Assembly: GCA_024280585.1 (NCBI GenBank)
Contig: JAJRPW010000060.1
Coordinates: 1 to 6,934, forward strand
Length of the DNA stretch: 6,934 bases
Direction of reading: 5' to 3'
Source: Alphaproteobacteria bacterium
Lineage (GTDB): Bacteria; Pseudomonadota; Alphaproteobacteria; Rickettsiales; UBA6187
Within the stretch, counting starts at the first letter, position 1; each line of letters starts with the position of its first letter. The position numbers and the translations under genes are program-made. Of the stretch, positions 1-6,678 are shown piece after piece. Below the pieces are notes generated by a model. It did no database searches. It was not told where the DNA came from and was given only the letters and a program-made list of their open reading frames with translations.

Positions 1-92
1 CCATTCATGCCCATCCCTCAATCTCAGAAGCATTACATGAGGCCGCTCTTGCTCTGGATAGCAGAGCTTTGCATTTGCCCCCGGAAAATTAA
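1..92 (+). CDS. lpdA: Dihydrolipoamide dehydrogenase (E3), C-terminal end only
   Basis: This is the 3' end of a gene entering from the left, read in the frame starting at base 3 and ending at TAA 90-92. The 29 visible residues begin IHAHPSISEALHEAALALDS and continue with RALHLPPEN. The block H-A-H-P-(T/S)-(L/I)-S-E-A-(L/V)-x-E-A-A is the dimer-interface tail of flavin disulfide reductases of the lipoamide dehydrogenase type; its first conserved histidine (HAHP) is the active-site base that works with a glutamate of the partner subunit. The family enzyme reoxidises dihydrolipoyl groups of 2-oxoacid dehydrogenase complexes with NAD+. The tail looks complete in length. It converges on the minus-strand operon. 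Which complex it serves cannot be told from here; mercuric reductase and other relatives have different tails. Confidence 0.78.
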   Translation, partial: IHAHPSISEALHEAALALDSRALHLPPEN

Positions 93-645
93 TTTTTTGA
101 TGGGTTCATGACTTGCCAGAGCCTTATCTCTATAGTTTTACCAGATATAATTTTAGCTATATTGGTGGATGACGCTTCGCTCTTCCACTCTTTGGATACA
201 TGAAAAAAATGTAGATAGTCTGCTCTTCGCTGGGCTTTCTGTTGTTTGATTTCTTCTTGATTTTCTTTTGTCACTTTCTTTGGCCGGCTTACCGGCAAAA
301 TGGATGTCTTTTTGCTTGAGGTAACGCTTGTTTTCTCGTGTGCCATAGAGTGGATCAGTAAACACTTTCTCCGGGTAATGTCCTGTGCGTTTACGATAGG
401 CTTCAAGCTGTGTTTTTAAAGCAAGCCCCTCATGAAAGGCATCTCAGCGTAGATGCTCTACCTAGGCAAAGCCTTCTCCAGTTAGGCTGATACTCAGTTT
501 TGCACCAAACTCAACCGTTTTGTTTTGTTTTTCACGAATAATCGTGCGAACATAAGGTTGGCTAATACTGATAATAAGGTGGTCACAGCGACGAGTTGCG
601 CCTTGAAGACGAATAAAAACCCTGTGTAACCTGGGTAGGTTATTT
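89..645 (-). pseudogene. Decayed IS5/IS4-superfamily DDE transposase, C-terminal two thirds
   Basis: Reading the minus strand from about 645 gives a continuous family match: RRCDHLIISISQPYVRTIIR, then KTVEFGAKLSISLTGEGFA, then LEAYRKRTGHYPEKVFTDPL directly followed by YGTRENKRYLKQKDIHFAGK. These match the conserved blocks of IS5-like transposases (SQPyVRPIVRGK, EFGAKLs, GHYPe.V.aDk.Y.tReN..y.ker.I...G.P). The aspartate in FTDPLYGTREN is at the second catalytic D position. Two nonsense codons break the frame: TAG at 462-464, where the family has an aromatic residue, and TGA at 444-446, where HLRWDAF is expected. Around 283-298 the match moves to another frame and continues as GRPKKVTKENQEEIKQQ-like sequence. 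Further lesions are likely below 215, where the E-containing block is scrambled, and the last part (KTIEIRLWQVMNPSKN) ends at TAA 89-91. The N-terminal third and both terminal repeats are not visible, so the element is dead. Confidence 0.82.
621..642 (-). terminator. Possible weak terminator after the porin gene
   Basis: On the minus strand TAACCT-ACCC-AGGTTA forms a perfect 6-bp stem with a 4-base loop (627-642), starting 15 bases after the porin stop codon. CACAGGGTTTTTATT follows, so a short T run begins about 7 bases past the stem. The stem is short and the T tract is set back, and the same bases lie in or beside the decayed transposase, so this may be coincidence. Confidence 0.25.
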
Positions 646-657
646 GTTGTGAGAAAT

Positions 658-2100
658 CTAAAAAGCCAGTTGCCCTCTCATTTGTAAAATATCTGGATTT
701 TCTGCAATGCCATCTCGGTTAGGGTGGGCATTAACAAAAATATAATTCAACATAAAACGGACACTGTAATTGGCATACCAGTTAAGTCCGAGGGTAACAT
801 TGTCTTCTTCACCACCATTAATTGTTTTATCATTAAGATCTAGCATGCTATAGCGCAAGGCTAGTTCCCAGGCTCCAAAATGATGTAAGGGGGTCACGCG
901 TTTAAAAACACCTCTTTTAGCATTATATGGTCGAGATTCCCCTGTTAAAAACCAGCTTCCCTGCAGATAAGCCCCTTGAAAATTCAGACTATCTCCTTGT
1001 GAACGAACTAATCGGCTATGGATATATTCGCCTTGTAATGATATTGACCCATAGACAGCTGCCAGTTCACCATTAAATAACCAGCTATGATCCACTCCAG
1101 TAATAGTGCGAGTATCAACTAAACGACGGTTTGTAACCCTAGACTCAGGATTGCTACGAATCCTGATTATATTATCTGTATCGGTTTTTCTGTATTCATT
1201 GGAAAAACCGATATGCAATATTTTATTTTCCGCTAATATCGGTGCAACTGTTACTCTGGTTGCAACTCCCCAGCCGTTATCAACATTATCATTCTTACTG
1301 CTTAAAGACTCACCGAATAGTCCGGTAGACAAACTCCAGAAGTCACCACGCATGTTTGCCCCAATCCCCATATGGTAGCTAGGCGCAAATGTATTTGCTA
1401 AAGAACGCTCCATAAAAGTAATGTCGTTTGAGCTATTCATCTCTTCAAGGCTAAAGGGTTCTTGAAAATTACCCAGCTTGAATGAAACCGGTTTCCAGCC
1501 TCGATAGCCTAACCAGACATTGCGTGGCCCAACACGACCAACTTTCGAAAAATCCAGTTCAGCTTTATAAAGCCAATCACGAAAAAAACGGCCATTAAAA
1601 TATATGCGAGCTCGACGTAATATAGCTCCATTACCCATTGCCGTCTTATCATCATTATAGTTAGCATAATCGGCATGAATTCGCCCTCCCGCATGGAAAG
1701 AAAAATCACCATTTGCTGATTTGATTTTTAAGCCTTTTTTACTGATGCTAACTTTATTGAATGAATTGCTGACTTTTTTAACATTATGTTCTGTTGAATC
1801 AAGACGTTGACTCACCAATACCTGTTGTTCAGCGACCAACTGACGCAATGCTTCGATTTGTTGTTGTTGTTGCTGAATAAGGGCAAACAAATGGGCATTA
1901 TCCATATTGTTTTCACCATAGCCAGAGACAGGCATACATAAGGCTATTAGCAAGTAGACTATTTTGAAGCAACTAACTCGCCTGCCGCCCTTCTGTTTAG
2001 TATTTGTTAAGCCAGACAAAACCTGGCTGGTTTGGCCTTCCCTGGTTCCAGGTAATTTCCTCATCTGGGTATATTGTGTTTTATTGCAATTTAAAAACAT
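658..2100 (-). CDS. OprP/OprO-type outer-membrane porin
   Basis: This encodes a 480-residue beta-barrel porin of the phosphate-selective porin O/P family (PF07396-like), which forms trimeric channels for anions or other small solutes. Evidence includes FSFHAGGRIHADYANYNDD at the barrel start, ILRRARIYFNGRFFRDWLYK, the family hallmark LGNFQEPFSLEEMNSSND followed by ITFMERSL, and a terminal phenylalanine (RGQLAF) as the BAM complex prefers. A hydrophobic signal segment, FKIVYLLIALCMPVSGYG (about residues 45-62), is followed by a Q-rich, probably coiled-coil stretch (about 70-115) typical of the family's periplasmic N-terminus. I chose ATG 2100 over GTG 2106 because AAGGAG lies 5 bases before it and overlaps that GTG. 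This leaves about 44 mostly polar residues before the signal helix, unusually long; a TTG start near residue 29 is an alternative. It is the last gene of the block, 28 bases after the hydrolase. The substrate cannot be read from sequence. Confidence 0.9.
   Translation of the reverse strand: MFLNCNKTQYTQMRKLPGTREGQTSQVLSGLTNTKQKGGRRVSCFKIVYLLIALCMPVSGYGENNMDNAHLFALIQQQQQQIEALRQLVAEQQVLVSQRLDSTEHNVKKVSNSFNKVSISKKGLKIKSANGDFSFHAGGRIHADYANYNDDKTAMGNGAILRRARIYFNGRFFRDWLYKAELDFSKVGRVGPRNVWLGYRGWKPVSFKLGNFQEPFSLEEMNSSNDITFMERSLANTFAPSYHMGIGANMRGDFWSLSTGLFGESLSSKNDNVDNGWGVATRVTVAPILAENKILHIGFSNEYRKTDTDNIIRIRSNPESRVTNRRLVDTRTITGVDHSWLFNGELAAVYGSISLQGEYIHSRLVRSQGDSLNFQGAYLQGSWFLTGESRPYNAKRGVFKRVTPLHHFGAWELALRYSMLDLNDKTINGGEEDNVTLGLNWYANYSVRFMLNYIFVNAHPNRDGIAENPDILQMRGQLAF
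1858..1875 (-). repeat. Short CAA/CAG triplet repeat coding six glutamines
   Basis: On the plus strand five TTG units are followed by CTG; the coding strand reads CAG(CAA)5, giving QQQQQQ in the periplasmic linker of the porin. Changes in copy number would add or remove glutamines without breaking the frame. Confidence 0.6.
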
Positions 2101-2111
2101 TATCACTCCTT
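2101..2111 (-). promoter_or_regulatory. Strong ribosome binding site of the porin gene
   Basis: The minus strand reads AAGGAGTGATAATG. AAGGAG (2111-2106) is 5 bases from ATG 2100, good spacing, while the in-frame GTG at 2106 begins inside the site and could not use it. This is the best Shine-Dalgarno sequence in the operon and fits an abundant outer-membrane product. Confidence 0.7.
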
Positions 2112-2128
2112 ATTATCCCATTACTTTG

Positions 2129-3031
2129 CTATGCCACCCGATATTTTTCATGCGGGTCTGGAAGGCTGTGCAATGTCGTTTTATTTGTTCTTTGATGTCG
2201 AGTCGTTTCAAATAAAAACTTGATGGCTCTAAAGGCCAGTTGACCCTTGTCGACACATTCTGTAAATGAGTGCCCACATGATGCCAGAATAATTTTTTTA
2301 TATTGCGTATCATAGCCATATAAAGCGGCTGCCTGTTGCATGGCGGTAATCCAGTGTTCTGCTCTTTCCAGGCGTGTCACACCTTGTTGCAAGTCAAGCT
2401 GTATTTTACGCTTAAATGCAGCTTCATTGGGGTTATTGTCTTTTTCGCCAACTATCGCAGCCATTGGGATGGTTAGAAACTGACTTAAATTAAAGTTTAT
2501 GGGACGTGTTTTTGAATTATTTCCTAAGCCACGGGGAAAAGGCTGGTTTATATCAGGAAACGTATACCAACCAGCCGCACCGGTTACTACAGCATGAGCT
2601 CTATGCGGATAAGCCATTGCATAACGGTGTACAAATTGGCCGCCAGCAGAATAGCCAAACAGATATACTTTTTCAGTAATTGCTCCAGTTTCTTCTGTCA
2701 CCTCATCAAGTAATGTATTCAGTGCAACATCTGAATAGCAGGGAACCGTCTGTTTGCTTACACCTAGGCGTTGATAAGCAGGAAAGTTTTTTCTGCAAAA
2801 TAACGGTGCAATCACCACAAATCCATAACGTTCTGCAAAATATCTAAAGGCTCTCACTTGCTCCTTGGCCCGGTGAGAAATACCATGTACAGCAACTAAA
2901 ACAGGCAAGCCTTCTGCACCATAACTGGGAACATAAGTATGATATTTAAATTCTGGATAATTCCTGGATACTCGCGTCTTTACACTGTTTTTATGTTGAT
3001 GACTGGTTTTATTAGCGACTGCTACTGGCAT
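2129..3031 (-). CDS. Alpha/beta hydrolase (esterase/PHB-depolymerase-like), cytoplasmic
   Basis: This encodes a 300-residue serine hydrolase with a visible catalytic triad. The nucleophile elbow is GYSAGG at 126-131 with Ser128, the acid is probably Asp198 in VGEKDNNP, and the base is His254 in ASCGHSF. The oxyanion-hole strand is VLVAVHGISH (44-53), followed by FVVIAPLF (71-78). Fold and motif order match the PHB depolymerase-like/LpqC-like and dienelactone hydrolase relatives, which cleave esters of small or polymeric substrates. There is no signal peptide, so it probably acts in the cytoplasm on a small molecule. After the nucleophile, QQGVTRLERAEHWITAMQ (215-232) is a motif I associate with a subgroup of these hydrolases without known substrate. 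About 25 polar residues extend past the domain. It lies 51 bases after the ABC gene and 28 before the porin. The start at ATG 3031 has only a weak ribosome site (GGA 7 bases upstream). The substrate is unknown. Confidence 0.85.
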   Translation of the reverse strand: MPVAVANKTSHQHKNSVKTRVSRNYPEFKYHTYVPSYGAEGLPVLVAVHGISHRAKEQVRAFRYFAERYGFVVIAPLFCRKNFPAYQRLGVSKQTVPCYSDVALNTLLDEVTEETGAITEKVYLFGYSAGGQFVHRYAMAYPHRAHAVVTGAAGWYTFPDINQPFPRGLGNNSKTRPINFNLSQFLTIPMAAIVGEKDNNPNEAAFKRKIQLDLQQGVTRLERAEHWITAMQQAAALYGYDTQYKKIILASCGHSFTECVDKGQLAFRAIKFLFETTRHQRTNKTTLHSLPDPHEKYRVA

Positions 3032-3082
3032 AACATGATCCGTGGAGTATTTGTTTAAAAAAATGCGGCTAATTGGTGTTGT

Positions 3083-4801
3083 TCAAATGACCGCTTTCAA
3101 GTTAAAACTGAATAATGAAGATGTTGCACCGTTACGTTTGAGGAGTTCTGAAGGGCTTCCCTGTTCAATAACGTAACCATCAGCCAAATGCCAAACATAA
3201 CTAGCGTTGGAGGCGCGTTCATAGTTATGCGTAATGATAATAACTGTTCCTGAATAATCCGCTAAAATCTGCTCGAATAGTTTTTTTGAGGTGTAATCAA
3301 GGTTAGTATCCGCTTCGTCCAATAATAAAATTTTAGGCTGACCCAACAATGCTCTGGCTAATAAAATTCGTTGCCGCTGCCCAAAAGAAAGGTTTAATCC
3401 TCCATCAACAATCCGTGTATTGATCCCGTCCGGCAATTCGGCAATCACTTTATCAACCCCACATAACTTGCATACCTGCTGTAACTCTTCATCTGTCGCT
3501 TTACGATAACGATAACGTAAATTTCGTTCCAGACTGCCTCGTAATAAAGGCAGATCAGGACTGACAATGCCAATAGCTTGGCGAACAGAGGATAATCGGC
3601 AATGCTTGATATTCTGACCATCAATAAAAATGTCGCCAGAGTCTGGATCAACCAAACGTAGAAGCATATTGAGCAAGGTGGATTTTCCGGCACCGTTAGA
3701 ACCGATAATAACCAACTTACTTTGAGCGGGTATTGTACCGTTAAGATTATTAAAAATACCGGCTTTATTGATATGCTTAAAATCAATTTTTCCCTGACTG
3801 ACTTGGAGGTTTACCGCCCCCTTCTTATCAACAATTAATTCAGGCGTCTCCATAAAAGCCTTAATACGTGCCAATGCCACTTGATAACTGTGCCAATACT
3901 CATAAATTCGCCCTAGATTACGAAAGGAAGGTAGTAACATACCTAAAATACTCATTGAAGCAACCACCATTCCGGGGGTTGTTCGTCCATGAGAGACTTC
4001 AATCGCACCAATAAATAAAACGCAAATGGTTGCAAAACCATTACTTGCTTCTGTCACCCCCCTTAAACGACCGATTACTTTAGCGCGGTTTATCATCGCA
4101 TGCTTCAAGCGGATACTTTGTTTTGAGAGTCGTGATCGTTCTCGACGTATTTGATTAAAGACTTGTACAACAGGCAAATAAGCAATTTTTTCGTTGACAT
4201 TGGCTGCAATTCGCGCTCTGAACCTACGTGTATCTTTTACTCGTTCATGTATATTCTGACCAGATGCTAGCGACACCATTGCGCCTACCAATAAAACTAT
4301 AGCAACGGTTGTAGCCAAGGTCATATTGATAAAGCCTAGTGCCAGGAGTGAACAAATAGAGGTTACTAAAGCTACTGTTAATGTAGCTAATCCTTGGCTG
4401 ACCCACTGCCGTAAAGCGGTTAAGTCACCAATAAAGCGTAATAAATGTCCGCCTCGGCTGTTTTTTTGAAGCCTCCACGGTGCAATAATCACTAACTGAT
4501 CATAGAGTGCCATGCGCATAGCATAGGTAAATTGCTGGCCTAAGCGTTCTGCAGTTACACGCTCACCATAGCGCATTAATGCCGACAAGCTTGCTGTGGT
4601 AACTAGCGCGGCGACAATAAAAATGACTAGTGTTCCAAATTCATTGTTCTGCTGCGTAATCCATCGATCAAAAACCAACCGAATCAATAACGCGGTCATA
4701 ATCGCCAGAGCAGCCTGGGTAAAACCTATCACTATTAACTTAAAAAATAGTTTTTTCCTTGCAGACGTTAATATCTTGGGTATGTTCACAGCTTTATACA
4801 T
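3083..4801 (-). CDS. ABC exporter half-transporter (membrane and ATPase domains fused)
   Basis: This encodes 572 residues with the MsbA/ABCB-type exporter layout; it would work as a dimer in the inner membrane. Residues 1-300 carry about six hydrophobic segments (roughly 20-42, 57-75, 137-158, 160-180, 253-270, 275-295). The C-terminal ATPase domain has Walker A GSNGAGKST (367-375, Lys373), signature LSFGQ (471-475), Walker B ILLLDE (491-496) with the catalytic glutamate, D-loop NLD (500-502) and switch His525 in IIITHN. All hydrolysis residues are therefore present. Two points differ from the usual exporter: the Q-loop reads IVSPDLPLLRG, with proline where VPQD has glutamine, and the stretch before Walker A is short and lacks a clear A-loop tyrosine. 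There is no C39 peptidase domain. It follows the P-loop gene by 10 bases with no good ribosome site, suggesting translational coupling. The cargo is unknown; lipid, peptide or drug-like molecules are possible for the family. Confidence 0.92.
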   Translation of the reverse strand: MYKAVNIPKILTSARKKLFFKLIVIGFTQAALAIMTALLIRLVFDRWITQQNNEFGTLVIFIVAALVTTASLSALMRYGERVTAERLGQQFTYAMRMALYDQLVIIAPWRLQKNSRGGHLLRFIGDLTALRQWVSQGLATLTVALVTSICSLLALGFINMTLATTVAIVLLVGAMVSLASGQNIHERVKDTRRFRARIAANVNEKIAYLPVVQVFNQIRRERSRLSKQSIRLKHAMINRAKVIGRLRGVTEASNGFATICVLFIGAIEVSHGRTTPGMVVASMSILGMLLPSFRNLGRIYEYWHSYQVALARIKAFMETPELIVDKKGAVNLQVSQGKIDFKHINKAGIFNNLNGTIPAQSKLVIIGSNGAGKSTLLNMLLRLVDPDSGDIFIDGQNIKHCRLSSVRQAIGIVSPDLPLLRGSLERNLRYRYRKATDEELQQVCKLCGVDKVIAELPDGINTRIVDGGLNLSFGQRQRILLARALLGQPKILLLDEADTNLDYTSKKLFEQILADYSGTVIIITHNYERASNASYVWHLADGYVIEQGSPSELLKRNGATSSLFSFNLKAVI

Positions 4802-4811
4802 GAAAATAAAT

Positions 4812-5936
4812 TCAAGCGGACTTTACAGTCGCCAGGATTGCCCCGGTTTTTTTTTCTTGCAATAAAGTATATATCATCTCACCTACATCACTCGGCTGCA
4901 GGATGGCAATATCAAGTACATTTTCTGCTTCGCGTTTTGCCAAAGGAGAGGCGTTAATCGCTCCACTCACAGCACAGACTGAATAACCTTCTCTCTCCAG
5001 AATCATAACTCCTTTTTTGGCACCCAGTGCCTCGCCAGCCGCAAAAATCACTTCATCTACGGATTGTTTAAAAAATTGAGAAGACATTATCTCTGCAGTC
5101 TCTTTTTGATAGAGCCCATCCGCTACCTCCAGAACAATCACATCCGGTGTAATGGCAGATAAATTATCAAGCAAACAACAAAAGGTGGATTCTATATCCT
5201 CTATAGAAACACCAAAAGTCGAGGTAAGCCCGGCATCGGTAAAATCCAAAACAATATCGGCGCCAGCATCAACCATTTTCCAGCGATCACCTCCTGATCC
5301 TGTCCCCGTCACCTTGGCCGCAGCAACCGTTAAGCCTTGATTCTTTAACGCAAAAATAATACCCGCAGCCGTGGTGGTTTTACCGGCATTCATTGATGTT
5401 CCTAAAACCGCCACAGTAAAAGGTCTTGGGTGCTCGTTAGCAACAGGTTTTATCGCCCAGTCTTTGATATTGACTCGTTTACCCTGAGTATCTGCCAGCA
5501 AGCCTAGTGGTTGTATTTCGGTCGCTGGTTTCATCCGTCGATGACGGTTAATACTTTTTGCGGCAATACCGCCGGCGGCAACTAAATGACAAGCCTCAAA
5601 CGTCTCAGGTATATAGGCTTCAAATTGATCTGGTGCATAACGTGAGCCATAGCAGACTATAATTTCATCACCCACATACAGCCCTGAACGGCGCCCCGTT
5701 CCCAGTTCTATACGCAGATGTTGACCTATTGAAGTCACTTTGGCCAAGACCAAATCCCCTGCTTGAGGTTTTAACTGACCCGTTAATAATTGACTCGCAA
5801 TGTCTAGCGGGATATTGCGCACGTTATACGATGATTTGGCCTTTTTAATCCGTTCAGGACTTAACTTATGCTCATCGACTTTTTTTTTGTTATCGCTTAC
5901 GTTAGTATTAATAGTAACAATTGTTGAGTTTTTCAT
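4812..5936 (-). CDS. P-loop NTPase of BioD/MobB/DUF1611-like type with an N-terminal beta-rich domain
   Basis: This encodes 374 residues, first gene of the operon. A charged, likely disordered leader (1-35) precedes a region rich in short beta strands (about 55-115, DLVLAKVTSIGQHLRIEL...GLYVGDEIIVCYGSRY) that could be a small barrel (OB-like, a guess). The NTPase domain begins near 172 with VAVLGTSMNAGKTTTAAG: GTxxxxGKTT is the Walker A of the dethiobiotin synthetase/MobB/CobB-like group (Lys186). KVTGTGSGGDRWKMVDAGAD (208-227) and DFTDAGLTSTFG resemble substrate-binding segments of that group, and VIVLEVADGLYQKET (266-280) is probably Walker B. Relatives activate a carboxylate with ATP or bind GTP. 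It is not a plain BioD: it is much longer and the N-terminal domain is unlike it. No signal peptide or membrane segment is seen, so it is cytoplasmic. The start ATG 5936 has AGAGGG 4 bases upstream. The gene holds two runs of nine A. I do not recognise a characterised homologue. Confidence 0.8.
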   Translation of the reverse strand: MKNSTIVTINTNVSDNKKKVDEHKLSPERIKKAKSSYNVRNIPLDIASQLLTGQLKPQAGDLVLAKVTSIGQHLRIELGTGRRSGLYVGDEIIVCYGSRYAPDQFEAYIPETFEACHLVAAGGIAAKSINRHRRMKPATEIQPLGLLADTQGKRVNIKDWAIKPVANEHPRPFTVAVLGTSMNAGKTTTAAGIIFALKNQGLTVAAAKVTGTGSGGDRWKMVDAGADIVLDFTDAGLTSTFGVSIEDIESTFCCLLDNLSAITPDVIVLEVADGLYQKETAEIMSSQFFKQSVDEVIFAAGEALGAKKGVMILEREGYSVCAVSGAINASPLAKREAENVLDIAILQPSDVGEMIYTLLQEKKTGAILATVKSA

Positions 5937-5986
5937 TTGACCCTCTTTTCATTTAACTTAGCTATCTGCTCGATTTTTGGCACATA

Positions 5987-6022
5987 GGAGCGAAGATTCG
6001 GATATTATTAAATTCTCGCTCC
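5987..6022 (-). repeat. Inverted repeat in the operon leader, possible operator or leader hairpin
   Basis: GGAGCGA (5987-5993) and TCGCTCC (6016-6022) are perfect 7-bp arms around 22 AT-rich bases; adjacent GATT/AATT bases partly extend the pairing. The repeat sits 50 bases upstream of the first start codon and downstream of the proposed promoter, so it would be transcribed. It could be a regulator site or an mRNA stem. No known riboswitch is recognised. Confidence 0.5.
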
Positions 6023-6085
6023 TTACCGTGTTATCGAAGTTATTTCAAACACATTCCTGACTAAAGATAAATTTTTAGTTCGAGG

Positions 6086-6113
6086 ATAATAATACAGAAA
6101 TACAGCCTGTAAA
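6086..6113 (-). promoter_or_regulatory. Candidate sigma70 promoter for the four-gene operon
   Basis: On the minus strand TTTACA (6113-6108) and TATTAT (6091-6086) are separated by 16 bases; each matches the consensus at five of six positions. It would give a leader of roughly 140 bases carrying the inverted repeat at 5987-6022. No Pho-box-like direct repeats were seen, although the last gene is an OprP-family porin. AT-rich sequence produces such matches by chance. Confidence 0.4.
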
Positions 6114-6267
6114 TAAGCGGTCATATGTTGGTTTTATTTATATGCTTTAGTCTTAAGTTTTATAGGCCTTTCGTCTGATATGGGTGTAACAAAAACACTT
6201 TATAATTATAAAAATAACGGTTGAAAAGTATCTGATGTCTTTAAATACAGCTGACTTAAAAAAATTG

Positions 6268-6503
6268 CCGTCTCCAGTGGGAGAGAGTAGGGCTGGCAAT
6301 GCTGTTGATGTTAGCCCCTCAATAATTGCTCCGCTCTTAGCACCTGTTCAAGATCATTACAAGCCATTGCGTGTGTGTGCAGACGGAGCGCAGAAACCAG
6401 AGTTTACACGGAGTAAATGAGAGTTTCGAGCACCGCCCAAGCGCAAGTGGTAATGGCGCAGTAGATTTTGAACAGGTTCTTAGTCCTCTCCTACTGAAGA
6501 GCG
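6268..6503. repeat. Cluster of imperfect nested inverted repeats, probable remnant of a small repeat element
   Basis: Two pairs of arms face each other. The outer pair is CTCCAGTGGGAGAGAG (near 6272-6287) against the complement of CTCTCCTACTGAAGAG (6486-6501); each arm is also a small hairpin by itself (left: TCTCC-AGTG-GGAGA, 6271-6284). The inner pair is CACCTGTTCAAGATC (6341-6355) against GATTTTGAACAGGTT (6464-6478), 13 of 15 matching. The left outer arm with the following TAGGGCTGGCA resembles the common proteobacterial intergenic repeat containing CTCTCCC-GGGAGAGGG and a GGGTGAGG tail. The pairs are visible in the sequence; calling it a mobile or repeated element is inference. Confidence 0.45.
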
Positions 6504-6607
6504 TCAATAGTAATCGAAGCTTTTTATGGTGGCTAAAAGGTTGGTTTTTTTTTGATCCGCTTAATTTCTTTATCAAGAAATTTTAGATTCTGATTAATTG
6601 ATTATTT

Positions 6608-6626
6608 AGTATGCTTATTGCATACT
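6608..6626. repeat. Small perfect hairpin
   Basis: AGTATGC-TTATT-GCATACT forms a perfect 7-bp stem with a 5-base loop. A partial echo of its loop side (TGCTTATTCATAGCA) follows about 20 bases later. It lies between the inverted-repeat cluster and the truncated IS110 transposase and may mark the edge of a former insertion. There is no T run, so it is not a clear terminator. Confidence 0.4.
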
Positions 6627-6678
6627 GTTTCAATGTGTTGCTTATTCATAGCACGTTGATTCGCTAATAGCTTCCATT

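Larger units (their letters stand above)
6114..6678. other. Long non-coding region with repeat remnants
   Basis: I see no convincing gene here. Open frames of 60-80 codons exist on both strands (for example plus 6235-6420) but have no good ribosome site and overlap the inverted-repeat cluster described separately. The left part (6114-6266) is AT-rich with nothing recognisable. Around 6545-6553 is a run of nine T, followed by an AT-only 8-bp hairpin, AATTTCTT-TATC-AAGAAATT (6563-6582), which could stop transcription in one or both directions but lacks a GC-rich stem. Confidence 0.5.

Noticed and set aside
1106..1378. 90-codon plus-strand frame inside the porin gene
   Set aside because: It is the antisense of strongly conserved porin sequence and shows no motif of its own.
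2113..2319. Minus-strand frame spanning the hydrolase 3' end
   Set aside because: It overlaps the hydrolase in another frame, where the hydrolase frame carries the catalytic histidine region and reads to a normal stop.
5962..5985. Seven-codon minus-strand frame (MCQKSSR) in the operon leader, possible attenuator peptide
   Set aside because: No ribosome site in front, no run of a regulatory amino acid and no following terminator hairpin.
5937..6120. Pho box upstream of the operon, suggested by the OprP-family porin
   Set aside because: No CTGTCAT-like direct repeats were found on either strand.
6235..6420. Plus-strand 61-codon open frame that could be a small gene
   Set aside because: No good ribosome site, composition unlike the neighbouring genes, and it runs across the inverted-repeat cluster; no family is recognised.
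6268..6503. CRISPR array, suggested by repeated similar hairpins
   Set aside because: There are only two inverted arm pairs, with no regularly spaced direct repeats and no cas genes.
6337..6586. Overlapping open frames of 71-79 codons on both strands
   Set aside because: Each lies over the repeat arms and the T9 tract, with no recognisable domain and no ribosome site; probably chance.
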